This document shows, in pieces, positions 1 to 5,900 of a stretch of 6,596 bases of DNA (positions within the stretch are counted from its first letter, which is position 1; the number at the start of each line of letters is the position of its first letter). Origin of the DNA: Rubrobacter sp. (lineage in GTDB: Bacteria; Actinomycetota; Rubrobacteria; Rubrobacterales; Rubrobacteraceae). A program made the translations under genes and the position numbers. The notes beneath the pieces are model-generated. The model was not told where the DNA came from, did not search any database, and saw only the letters and a list, made by a program, of their open reading frames with translations. Location of the stretch: contig JADDPV010000252.1 in assembly GCA_016781705.1 (NCBI GenBank), positions 1 through 6,596 on the forward strand. Reading direction: 5' to 3'.

Positions 1-1054
1 GGAGCTCCGGGTCGTGCTCGTGGAGCTCGCGCCGGGCGGCGGCGATGAGGTTCTGGTCGATCTTGTCGTTGTGCGCCACGCTCGTCACGCTCGCCACGTC
101 GTCCCCGAAGGAGTCTATGAGGTGCGCGATGCCCACGAGCCGCCCGACCTTCCCGTGTCTTCTCAAGACGTCGAAAATGCTCTCGACCTTGAGCCCGAGC
201 TTGAGGACGAGGTTCGACCGTATCCCATGTTTCTCCGGCGACGCCCCCGTGAACATCGACGAGAAGCAGACGACCGTCCGCGCCGGATACGTCGTCTCGA
301 CGCTCTCGTAGACCGTCCCCCGAGCCATCATCGCGTCCAGGTAAGGCTTCTGAGCCATCTTGAAGCGGTCGAGGCGGCAGCCGTCGATAACCACCACGAT
401 GACGCGCTTCGCCAACGGTCCGTCCTCGTTCACCTCCCGCGTGGGCTCCGACGGGTAAACAGGCTTCCAGTTGAAGAACAGCTTGTGGACGAGGTACGAC
501 GCGATGGCGATCAGGAAGGTGAAGCCGAGGACGAGCAGGGCCCGATCGAGGCCCAAGGGTTCGGCGACGAGATACTCCAGCGTGAAGAGCGCGAGAAGGG
601 CTTTCGGCACCTGCTCCTGGAAGTTGCCGCTTGTCGAGTCCGGGTTCTCGAAGACGAGCTTCCAGAAGCGGACGAAGTTCGTCTTCGGCGCCCCGGTCCT
701 CAAGTGGTAGTAGAACGTCCCCCAGAAGAAGACCGTGAAGAAGATATACAAGCCGAGGACGAGCCCGAGCGCCGCGAGGTCCACGAACCGGAAAAGCAAT
801 AGGAACACCGCGAGGAACACGAGCAGCGCGCGACGGAGCTTCAGCGGGAAGTCGTAGCGGACGAAGAGGACGACGAGGGGCGCCGTGAGCGCCAGCGCCG
901 GTAGGGCGCGGCCCCAGAACCCGCCGTCGAGCAGGTTCCAGAGATGTAGCAGCAGAAACGTCCCGAGGACGAAGACGGGGTGGAACGACTTGCCCTCGTT
1001 AAGGACGTTCCAACACCGGGCAGCGATGATCTCGAACTTAGAAGCGGGCTTCAT
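1..1054 (-). CDS. Membrane-anchored type I phosphodiesterase / nucleotide pyrophosphatase-family protein (3' end outside window)
   Basis: I translated 351 residues; the gene runs off the window start, so the C-terminus is missing. Residues about 1-190 hold roughly six hydrophobic segments (near 25-43, 50-66, 74-91, 94-113, 152-164 and 172-190). An alkaline phosphatase-superfamily domain then begins with VIVVVIDG (218-225), whose Asp224 fits a metal ligand. TYPARTVVCFSSMFTG (255-270) carries Thr260 as the likely nucleophile, and EKHGIRSN (274-281) matches the family's HG..N segment. This pattern is typical of PF01663 enzymes, which hydrolyse phosphodiesters or pyrophosphates. The later metal-binding Asp/His residues would lie beyond the window. 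The ATG at 1054 has a good ribosome site (AAGGTGAG, about 6 nt upstream), and the gene overlaps the stop of the preceding flippase-like gene by 17 nt, so it is the distal gene of the operon. The substrate is unknown. A phospholipid-head-group or glycan-phosphate role is inference from the neighbours. Confidence 0.85.
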   Translation of the reverse strand, partial: MKPASKFEIIAARCWNVLNEGKSFHPVFVLGTFLLLHLWNLLDGGFWGRALPALALTAPLVVLFVRYDFPLKLRRALLVFLAVFLLLFRFVDLAALGLVLGLYIFFTVFFWGTFYYHLRTGAPKTNFVRFWKLVFENPDSTSGNFQEQVPKALLALFTLEYLVAEPLGLDRALLVLGFTFLIAIASYLVHKLFFNWKPVYPSEPTREVNEDGPLAKRVIVVVIDGCRLDRFKMAQKPYLDAMMARGTVYESVETTYPARTVVCFSSMFTGASPEKHGIRSNLVLKLGLKVESIFDVLRRHGKVGRLVGIAHLIDSFGDDVASVTSVAHNDKIDQNLIAAARRELHEHDPEL

Positions 1055-1973
1055 CGGGCCTCACCTTTCCTTTCTCCAGCGCCGCAAGTCCTTCCCCGAA
1101 AGCAAAGGGCGCGGCTGCGAATGCGTACAAAAACTTCATCGCGTGCGTGACGACGGCGGCGGCGAATGCGGGCTCGGCGGAGACACCGAACGCCAGCAGG
1201 ATGGCGACCATCCCGGCCTCGTAAGTCCCCAGGGCCCCGGGTGCGAGCGGCACGGCCGCGACGAGCACCGCGAAGCAGGTCGCGGCCACGACCTCCGCCG
1301 GGGAGAGCCCCAGCCCGAGCCCTCGCCCCACGACGTAGAGGATACCGGCCTCCAGCACCCATGCCGGCACCGCGAGCACGAACGCCCAGAGCAGGGCGCT
1401 CCGGCTGGTCTCCCCGAGCGCCTCACGCGCGCGGCTCAAGATCCGCTCAACGGCGCCAAACCGGGCGCCCAGGAAGTCGGGCAGCCGCAGGCGGGAGAGC
1501 AGGAACAGGCCCCCGACCGCACCGGCGACGACCAGGGCGGGGAGAAGAAGCCTCCCCCACCCCCCGGCACCGGCGAGGGCCCACGCCCCCGCGAGCACCG
1601 CGAGCAGGCCCACGAGGTCCACGATCCTGCTCAACACGACGCTCGCGACGGCGCGCCCGGCGGGAATCCGGCGGGAGAGGGCGTACATGCGGGCGAGGTC
1701 GCCCGCCTTGGCCGGGGCAGCGTGGTTGAGGAACAGGGCGCCCATGAGTAGGTTGAAGAGCTTCGGAAGCTGGATCGGAGCGCCGATCAGCGGGCGCCAT
1801 GACGCCGCCCTGAACACGAACGCCGCGGTGTAGGCCGCGGCGGCGAGCGCTACTTCGACGGGGTGATCCGCCGCGTACTCCCAAGCCCCCCGCAGGTCTA
1901 CCCCCGCTAACGCGAAGGCGAGCGCGAGCAGCAGTCCGAGCCCGCCAAAAACCAGCGCAAGCCGCCTCTTCAC
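1038..1973 (-). CDS. Flippase-like integral membrane protein, UPF0104 / LPG-synthase TM domain family (AglD/YbhN-like)
   Basis: The protein has 311 residues, almost all hydrophobic, with about eight membrane segments starting at residues 5-25. Family landmarks are visible: RAASWRPLIG (55-64), the polar KAGDLARMYAL segment (89-99), SRIVD (115-119), which corresponds to the usual E/S-R-x-x-D motif, and VPLAPGALGTYEAG (241-254), the conserved Pro-Gly-Gly/Ala-Leu-Gly signature. Known members include the membrane part of lysylphosphatidylglycerol synthase MprF and the archaeal AglD region, proposed to move or act on lipid-linked substrates. The biochemical activity of stand-alone members is mostly undefined. 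The GTG start at 1973 overlaps the TGA of the upstream glycosyltransferase (GTGA). A GGAGG lies 4 nt before it, which is tight but usable, so translation is probably coupled. The same frame stays open far upstream inside the glycosyltransferase gene, but that part is not protein-like. The context suggests translocation of the glycan or glycolipid made by its operon partners. Confidence 0.87.
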   Translation of the reverse strand: MKRRLALVFGGLGLLLALAFALAGVDLRGAWEYAADHPVEVALAAAAYTAAFVFRAASWRPLIGAPIQLPKLFNLLMGALFLNHAAPAKAGDLARMYALSRRIPAGRAVASVVLSRIVDLVGLLAVLAGAWALAGAGGWGRLLLPALVVAGAVGGLFLLSRLRLPDFLGARFGAVERILSRAREALGETSRSALLWAFVLAVPAWVLEAGILYVVGRGLGLGLSPAEVVAATCFAVLVAAVPLAPGALGTYEAGMVAILLAFGVSAEPAFAAAVVTHAMKFLYAFAAAPFAFGEGLAALEKGKVRPDEARF

Positions 1974-4018
1974 CTCACCTCCAACTCGAAAATCTTGAAC
2001 CCCTGCTGCTCCACGTACACCTCCCGCGGCACCTCCTTGAACCCATCCTCGAGCCGGAGGAAGCTCACCCTCTCCTCGCCGACCTTGCGCAGCTTCAGGC
2101 CCGGGAAGACGGGCTTGGGCCACTCTTCCACCGTCACGAAGGTGGCGTCCTCCAGCAGCCCGGCCTCGCGAAGGTTCGACATCTCCTTCTGGAGCTGATC
2201 CCTGTAATACACCAGGACCGGTCGCCCGTAGAGGTAGTCCAGGGTAGCGGCGTAGTCGTCGGCGGGCGTCTCGAAGTAGATCACCCGGGATGGAGGCAGC
2301 GCTTCCTCTAGACCGTCGATCCCCTCCATGGCCCCTGCGAGCTCCCGCGCGCCATAGACGGGCCAGGCCACGTACACAGTCCACCCAAGCGCGACGGTAG
2401 CCAACGCCGTCGCGAGAGCGGCCCCGGCCCGCGCATCCCACGCCCTCCCGATGGCTCTCCCTGCCTCCGCCACCGCGTACCCTGCAAGGAGGCTCACCCC
2501 GGGGAAAACGACCGGCACGAACCTGCGGGTAGCCCAGGGCAGGTCGGGTGCCACGTTCGGCAGGGCGACGTACAGGACCCCGAACGCCAGAACCGCCCCC
2601 AGAAAGAGGGCACGTGCCCGGTCGAGCCGGTAAGACGTGATCAGAAAACCCGCCATTCCCAGGAGCGCCACGGCGGGGGTGATAAACCACACCATCCTCA
2701 CGACGACCTGCCGATCGTAGGCATGGAACTCTGCCATAGGATCCTCGCCCCCGCCCCAGTACTCGGGCAGCCCCGACCAGGGCTCCGGCATCACGAAGTA
2801 TGCCCACACCGCCGCTCCGGAGACGGCGAGAGCCGCGAGGAGGGCGAAGCTTCGCCCGCGGGTCCATAGCAAGCCCTCGATGCCGACCCTCCCCCACCTG
2901 CGCGCGAACCAGGTGGCGAACGCCAGGAGCAGCGAGACACCCAGGGCATAAACGGAGAGACGCAGGGTCCCGGTCGGGACGTGAAGGTCCTCGATGATGT
3001 TCAGGTAACGGTCCCCGATGGTCCACAGGTAGAGTAGAGCCCCTCCGCCCAGGAGCAGCGGCGGGACGCACACGTACGCCCACCGCAGCAGCGGACGCCC
3101 GAGGAGGAGATCGTACGCGATGAGAGCCAGGATGGCGATCAGGGCCAGAAAAGCGTCCACCCGCACCAGCATCGCTCCGCCGAAGAGCAGACCCGCCACC
3201 AACCCTGTCGCCGCGCCGCCGCCCCGCACGAAGCGGGCGGCGAGCCACAGCCCCGCCAGGATAAAGAACTGCGTCAACACCTCGCTCGAGGGGTAACGAG
3301 ACCACCAGACCTGAGTGTAGCTCGTCGCCAGAAGCGCCGCCCCTAAGAGGCCCGCCCACCGCCCGAACAACTCAGATCCGAGCAAGAAAGCCATGCCTAC
3401 CGCCAAGGCCCCGAAGATGGGCACCACGTACAGTCCGCCCCAGGTGCCGCCCAACAGGTTGCCGAGCCCGAGGAAGACGAAAGATCCGGGGAAGAACTGC
3501 GGCACCAGAAGGTCGCCCCCCCGGATAAAGAAGCCAGAGTGCTTGGCCCCGTCCGCGAAATCGTGGAAAGACGAGACCGCGCCGACCAGGGGGTCACGAG
3601 TAAGGAGTTCCCCGGTACGCGCGAGCTTCGCCGCCACCGCCACGTAGACCCCCGGATCTCGGTCCTTTAGCACGTACTCCGCCGGGTTGACATAAAGCGA
3701 GAAGCTCGCGACCACGAGCGCGTAAAGGGCGAGGTCCCACCGCTCGAAAGGGCGCCGGCCCGGGTGTTCCCCCCTCCGCGCCAGCGCCCAGGCAGCGATG
3801 GCAGACGCCGCGAAAAATCCCAGCAGGATGGATGCCCTGAACCACCCGAGCAGGGCCAGGGCCAGCAGGACGGGCGTGGCGACGGCGACGGCGCAGGAGA
3901 GGCGCAGCAGCGCAAGCTCGGCCCAGCCGTCGCCCTTGCGCGCAAGCGAGCCGCCCAGGAAGTGCCCCGGCAGGTAGAGCGCGACCGGCACGAGAAGTTT
4001 GAGTACGGTCTCGATCAC
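1970..4018 (-). CDS. Multi-pass GT-C glycosyltransferase, GT39/ArnT-like (polyprenyl-phosphate sugar dependent)
   Basis: The protein has 682 residues: a large N-terminal membrane region with about 11-13 hydrophobic segments up to about residue 550, then a soluble C-terminal domain of about 130 residues. In the first large external loop, KDRDPGVYV (118-126) supplies the Asp-x-Asp expected of GT-C enzymes. Next come PQFFPGS (173-179) and WWSRYPSSEVLTQF (238-251), a segment typical of bacterial family 39-like transferases. Such enzymes take a sugar from a polyprenyl-phosphate donor and attach it to a lipid, glycan or protein on the outer face of the membrane. Donor and acceptor cannot be told from the sequence. 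The GTG start at 4018 has no clear ribosome site. It follows the epimerase stop by 6 nt in the same frame, so translational coupling is likely. The first alternative, GTG at codon 10, is no better. The 3' end overlaps the flippase-like gene by 4 nt. The family call is firm; substrate specificity is open. Confidence 0.87.
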   Translation of the reverse strand: MIETVLKLLVPVALYLPGHFLGGSLARKGDGWAELALLRLSCAVAVATPVLLALALLGWFRASILLGFFAASAIAAWALARRGEHPGRRPFERWDLALYALVVASFSLYVNPAEYVLKDRDPGVYVAVAAKLARTGELLTRDPLVGAVSSFHDFADGAKHSGFFIRGGDLLVPQFFPGSFVFLGLGNLLGGTWGGLYVVPIFGALAVGMAFLLGSELFGRWAGLLGAALLATSYTQVWWSRYPSSEVLTQFFILAGLWLAARFVRGGGAATGLVAGLLFGGAMLVRVDAFLALIAILALIAYDLLLGRPLLRWAYVCVPPLLLGGGALLYLWTIGDRYLNIIEDLHVPTGTLRLSVYALGVSLLLAFATWFARRWGRVGIEGLLWTRGRSFALLAALAVSGAAVWAYFVMPEPWSGLPEYWGGGEDPMAEFHAYDRQVVVRMVWFITPAVALLGMAGFLITSYRLDRARALFLGAVLAFGVLYVALPNVAPDLPWATRRFVPVVFPGVSLLAGYAVAEAGRAIGRAWDARAGAALATALATVALGWTVYVAWPVYGARELAGAMEGIDGLEEALPPSRVIYFETPADDYAATLDYLYGRPVLVYYRDQLQKEMSNLREAGLLEDATFVTVEEWPKPVFPGLKLRKVGEERVSFLRLEDGFKEVPREVYVEQQGFKIFELEVR

Positions 4019-4035
4019 CCGGGGCTAAACCCGGG
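4018..4035 (-). other. GC hairpin spanning the epimerase stop / glycosyltransferase start junction
   Basis: CCCGGG at 4035-4030 and CCCGGG at 4023-4018 flank a 6-nt loop that contains the epimerase TAG stop. The last base of the second arm is the G of the glycosyltransferase GTG. No Shine-Dalgarno sequence is present, so downstream translation probably relies on terminating ribosomes opening this hairpin and restarting. The hairpin is directly visible; the coupling role is inference. Confidence 0.45.
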
Positions 4036-4990
4036 CGAGGGACCGACGCTCGACGAGCGCCCAGCGCACCTGCTCCTCCACGCCCTCCTCGAGCGAGACC
4101 CGGGGGTTGTAGCCGAGCTCCCGCCTCGAACGCTCGAGGTCGGCCCACGTGGAGCGCACGTCTCCGGGGACGGGCGGGCAGTAGCGCGCCTCGGGCCTCT
4201 CCCCGATCGCCCCTCCAACGAGGTTTACGAGGCTCCCGACCGTCGTGCGAGTCCCCCCACCGACGTTGTACGCCCGCACCCTCTCCTTCGGCTCCGCCTC
4301 GAGGGCCGCGACGGTCGCCTCGACGACGTCCGCGACGTAGGTCATCTCGCGCGCCTGCTCGCCATCACCAAAGATCTCGACGGGCTCCCCGGACAAAATC
4401 GCGGAGATAAAGCGCGATAGGGCCATCTCCGGCCGCTGGCGCGGACCGTAGACGGTGAAGTAGCGCAGCAGCGTCGAGGGCACCCCCCTCTCCCTCGCGT
4501 ACAGGCCGATCACCTCCTCCGCCGCGACCTTGCTCATGCCGTAAGGCGAGGCGGGCCTGAGGGCGCCGGCCTCGCTCACCGGGCCCCCGTCGCTCGACCC
4601 GTAGATGGAGGAGGAAGATGCGTACACGAAGCGCCCCAGCCCTCCCCGCGAGGCCGCCTCGAGCAGCCTCTGCGTGGTCTGCACGTTGCGCTCCAGGTAG
4701 GTCGGGAACCTCTCCCCCCAGCTGGACCGCACGCCGGGCTCTCCGGCCAGATGCGCCACCCCCTCCACCCCGTCCAAGGTGCCGTCGAGGTCCAGGTGCA
4801 GGAGGTCGCCCTCGATCAGGGTGAACCGCTCTCGGGCGAGGGCCCGCGAGAGGTTTCGCCGTTTCGCCCCCGGCGAGTAGTAGTCGGTGAAGCAGTCGAG
4901 CCCCGCGACTTCGTACCCCGCCTCCAGCAACCGATCCACGAGGTGCGAGCCTATAAACCCCGCAGCCCCCGTAACCAACACCTTGTTCAC
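4025..4990 (-). CDS. NAD-dependent sugar-nucleotide epimerase/dehydratase (extended SDR, GalE/UDP-glucuronate epimerase-like)
   Basis: The protein has 321 residues, the normal length for an extended short-chain dehydrogenase/reductase. The Rossmann dinucleotide motif VTGAAGFIGSH is at 6-16, with Asp32 at the end of the second strand favouring NAD(H). HLAGEPGVRSSW (80-91) and SSSSIYG (125-131) are the usual core motifs. The catalytic pair is Y150-x3-K154 in SPYGMSK, with Ser125-127 as the partner serine. RYFTVYGPRQRP (176-187) is characteristic of UDP-glucose and UDP-glucuronate 4-epimerases and related dehydratases. The enzyme acts in the cytosol on a nucleotide sugar; which sugar is not determinable. 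It has a GTG start at 4990 with a strong ribosome site, AGGAGA at 5001-4996. It is the first gene of the four-gene operon, 78 nt downstream of the LPXTG protein gene. In this context it most plausibly supplies the activated sugar, directly or through an undecaprenyl-phosphate intermediate, for the downstream GT-C enzyme. Confidence 0.92.
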   Translation of the reverse strand: MNKVLVTGAAGFIGSHLVDRLLEAGYEVAGLDCFTDYYSPGAKRRNLSRALARERFTLIEGDLLHLDLDGTLDGVEGVAHLAGEPGVRSSWGERFPTYLERNVQTTQRLLEAASRGGLGRFVYASSSSIYGSSDGGPVSEAGALRPASPYGMSKVAAEEVIGLYARERGVPSTLLRYFTVYGPRQRPEMALSRFISAILSGEPVEIFGDGEQAREMTYVADVVEATVAALEAEPKERVRAYNVGGGTRTTVGSLVNLVGGAIGERPEARYCPPVPGDVRSTWADLERSRRELGYNPRVSLEEGVEEQVRWALVERRSLARV

Positions 4991-4995
4991 CAGAT

Positions 4996-5001
4996 TCTCC
5001 T
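4996..5001 (-). promoter_or_regulatory. Ribosome binding site of the epimerase gene
   Basis: AGGAGA lies 5 nt before the GTG at 4990. It fixes this GTG as the start and shows that the first gene of the operon, unlike the second, is initiated independently. Confidence 0.75.
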
Positions 5002-5009
5002 ATCCAGCC

Positions 5010-5045
5010 GGTCCCGAAGAAGGGCGGGACCCGAAAGCCCCGCCC
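5010..5045 (-). terminator. Two overlapping hairpins: possible intrinsic terminator or attenuator
   Basis: In minus-strand RNA, GGGCGGG (5045-5039) can pair with CCCGCCC (5028-5022) across a 10-nt loop. It is followed at once by TTCTTC (5021-5016), a mediocre U-rich tail. A second stem, GGTCCCG (5031-5025) with CGGGACC (5016-5010) and an 8-nt loop, shares bases 5025-5028 with the first, so only one can form at a time. The position, after the LPXTG gene stop and before the epimerase ribosome site, suits either termination of the surface-protein transcript or regulated readthrough into the operon. The pairing is exact in both stems. The function is inferred, and the weak U-tract keeps confidence moderate. 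Confidence 0.5.
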
Positions 5046-5061
5046 GAAAAAGGTCCGAACA

Positions 5062-5074
5062 GCCTATCCTAGGC
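5062..5074 (-). repeat. Small inverted repeat across the LPXTG gene stop codon
   Basis: GCCTA and TAGGC form a perfect 5-3-5 inverted repeat that includes the TAG stop. It is a short, weak hairpin and may contribute little. It could mark the mRNA 3' region together with the stronger hairpins just downstream. Confidence 0.3.
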
Positions 5075-5419
5075 CCGACGCCGCATCGCGACCAGGGCGA
5101 GCACGGCCACGGAAGCTAGCGCCACGGAGGTCAGAGCCAACGGCGAAACGCCGCCGGTGGACGGGAGCGGCGCCTGCTGGACCGGAGCCGCGTACTGCTC
5201 GACCGGAGCCGCCTCCTGAACGGGCGCCGCCGGAGCCTCGTACTGGGCCGGGGCAGCAGGAGCCGGGGCCGGAGCAGCCGGAGCCGCGGGCTGAGCCGAG
5301 ACGGACCCGCCCCCACTGGCCGAACCCCCGCCACTCGCCGAGCCGCCCTGAGCGAAGGCCGGCATCGCCACCACCAGCATCGCGGCCAGCATAACCGCTG
5401 CCACAAGCGTCTTCTTCAT
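5069..5419 (-). CDS. Small LPXTG-type cell-surface protein with Ala/Pro-rich stalk
   Basis: The protein has 116 residues. A signal peptide (1-23: MKK, a hydrophobic core, AFA before the cleavage point) is followed by a Gly/Ser segment with SASGGG twice in tandem (27-32 and 33-38). An Ala/Pro-rich stalk (44-84) follows, with three APV-Q/E type units. The C-terminus is a textbook sorting signal: LPSTG (85-89), a hydrophobic stretch (about 93-111) and the charged tail MRRRA. Sortase would cleave between Thr88 and Gly89 and attach a mature peptide of only about 65 residues to the wall. No globular domain is visible. I chose ATG 5419 because AGAGGAGA sits 7 nt upstream and the signal peptide begins there. 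An in-frame ATG at 5458 would add 13 residues that break the signal peptide. The two SASGGG units use different synonymous codons, so the repeat is kept at protein level. Upstream lies a Fur-like operator over the promoter. No sortase gene is in the window. The exact function is unknown. Confidence 0.88.
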   Translation of the reverse strand: MKKTLVAAVMLAAMLVVAMPAFAQGGSASGGGSASGGGSVSAQPAAPAAPAPAPAAPAQYEAPAAPVQEAAPVEQYAAPVQQAPLPSTGGVSPLALTSVALASVAVLALVAMRRRA

Positions 5420-5426
5420 CTTCCCA

Positions 5427-5434
5427 TCTCCTCT
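5427..5434 (-). promoter_or_regulatory. Ribosome binding site deciding the start of the LPXTG protein
   Basis: AGAGGAGA at 5434-5427 is separated by 7 nt from the ATG at 5419. It makes the longer reading from 5458 unlikely and gives a clean signal peptide. Confidence 0.75.
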
Positions 5435-5437
5435 CGC

Positions 5438-5453
5438 GGGGCCGATCGGCCCC
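5438..5453. repeat. Perfect 16-bp palindrome in the 5' leader of the LPXTG gene
   Basis: GGGGCCGATCGGCCCC is fully self-complementary. It ends only a few bases before the ribosome site of the surface-protein gene and lies downstream of the predicted transcription start. It could be a protein-binding operator or an mRNA structure next to the ribosome site. With no loop it would fold only by opening the central bases, so a DNA-binding role is at least as plausible. Confidence 0.5.
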
Positions 5454-5472
5454 ATCACTTACGAACGCGAGC

Positions 5473-5502
5473 AACATATTTGAAAATGACAATCATTGTC
5501 AA
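5473..5502 (-). promoter_or_regulatory. Sigma-70-type promoter of the LPXTG protein gene
   Basis: TTGACA (5502-5497) is a perfect -35 box. After an 18-nt spacer comes TATGTT (5478-5473), which matches four of six -10 positions. Transcription would start near 5466 and give a leader of about 47 nt. The region is sharply AT-rich against the GC-rich surroundings, which supports a promoter. Confidence 0.65.
5482..5501. promoter_or_regulatory. Fur-family (Fur/Zur/Mur-type) operator overlapping the -35 box
   Basis: TGACAATCATTGTCA (5487-5501) is a perfect 7-1-7 inverted repeat of the form bound by Fur-family metalloregulators. Aligned to the classical Fur box GATAATGATAATCATTATC, positions 5482-5500 match at 16 of 19 bases. 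It covers the -35 element and part of the spacer, the standard position for repression. A repressor holding metal would therefore silence the surface-protein gene, and metal shortage would release it. Whether the regulator senses iron, zinc or manganese cannot be read from the site. No regulator gene is in the window. Confidence 0.72.
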
Positions 5503-5530
5503 TATGGAAAGCGGAAGATGCGGCACCGGG

Positions 5531-5558
5531 GTGACCTCGATCACTGATCTCGATCACA
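5531..5558. promoter_or_regulatory. Two tandem TGA-N6-TCA dyads (possible activator sites)
   Basis: GTGACCTCGATCAC (5531-5544) and TGATCTCGATCACA (5545-5558) lie directly next to each other. Each has TGA and TCA half-sites six bases apart, and they share the 9-bp direct repeat CTCGATCAC, with centres 13 bp apart. The spacing resembles the GTGA-N6-TCAC core of CRP/FNR-family sites. They are centred about 72 and 85 bp upstream of the predicted start of the LPXTG gene. They also overlap the end of the unidentified reading frame to the right, so chance sequence is possible. Confidence 0.4.
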
Positions 5559-5865
5559 CGGGGGCCGTGCGCTTCCGCGGAGGCATGGTCCTAGCGGCGT
5601 ACGGTCTCCACGCGGAAGACCCGAAGATTTTCGAGGAGGCATGGACGTAGGATAGGTTGGGGCGCCGGACGGATCGATAGGTTTGGACGATTCTCTCCAC
5701 CTCCTCGTCCCGGTCCCGCAGGCTGAGCGGCGGGGCGAGCGCATACCTGGCCTCGAGGGGATCCTGAGAGTTGATGCCGAGGATCTCCCGGCGCTGCGCG
5801 GTCGTCACCTCTTCTTGCCCGCCCACTTCGGATAGGAACGATGCGTAGGCGTCGTTGCGGCGAGG
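5554..5865 (-). pseudogene. Unidentified coding-like frame, probably a truncated or frameshifted gene remnant
   Basis: The frame runs about 103 codons to a TGA at 5554, with strong G/C bias at third positions and protein-like composition (for example NDAYASFLSEVGG, TTAQRREILGINSQDPLEAR and DEEVERIVQTYRSVRR). I do not recognise the family. The only start-like codon in the N-terminal part is GTG at 5826, with no ribosome site, and coding-like sequence continues upstream of it to an in-frame TAA at 5866-5868. A GTG at 5881 in another frame could be the original start if a frameshift occurred near 5860. The last dozen or so residues (from about TMPPRKRTAPV) look unlike the rest and may be an out-of-frame tail. 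It could instead be a small intact gene from GTG 5826 (90 residues). It follows the saccharopine dehydrogenase remnant with the same orientation. Confidence 0.4.
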
Positions 5866-5900
5866 TTACGAGGCGGATCACCTTACCGGTATGATTTCCG

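Noticed and set aside
14..802. 262-codon plus-strand reading frame.
   Set aside because: It is the antisense shadow of the phosphodiesterase gene, highly charged and without family motifs. The minus strand carries catalytic motifs and membrane segments.
885..1751. 288-codon plus-strand reading frame.
   Set aside because: It is antisense to the flippase-like protein and the phosphodiesterase N-terminus. Its Gly/Pro/Arg/Glu-rich low-complexity composition is a high-GC artefact.
1974..3359. Long upstream extension of the flippase-like frame through the glycosyltransferase gene, giving a 773-residue reading.
   Set aside because: The extension is Gly/Arg-rich with no protein-like features and overlaps a clear GT-C gene in another frame. 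The true start is the GTG at 1973 with GTGA coupling.
3764..4420. 218-codon plus-strand reading frame.
   Set aside because: It is antisense across the glycosyltransferase/epimerase junction. Both minus-strand genes are strongly supported and the plus-strand product has no motifs.
5420..5458. Earlier ATG at 5458 for the LPXTG protein.
   Set aside because: It would add 13 residues before the signal peptide, mostly encoded by the 16-bp palindrome. It lacks a ribosome site, whereas the ATG at 5419 has a strong one.
5482..5502. DtxR/IdeR-type iron box as the identity of the dyad.
   Set aside because: The site lacks the TTAGGTTAGGCTAACC pattern of DtxR/IdeR boxes. The TGA-x-AAT-x-ATT-x-TCA form fits the Fur family.
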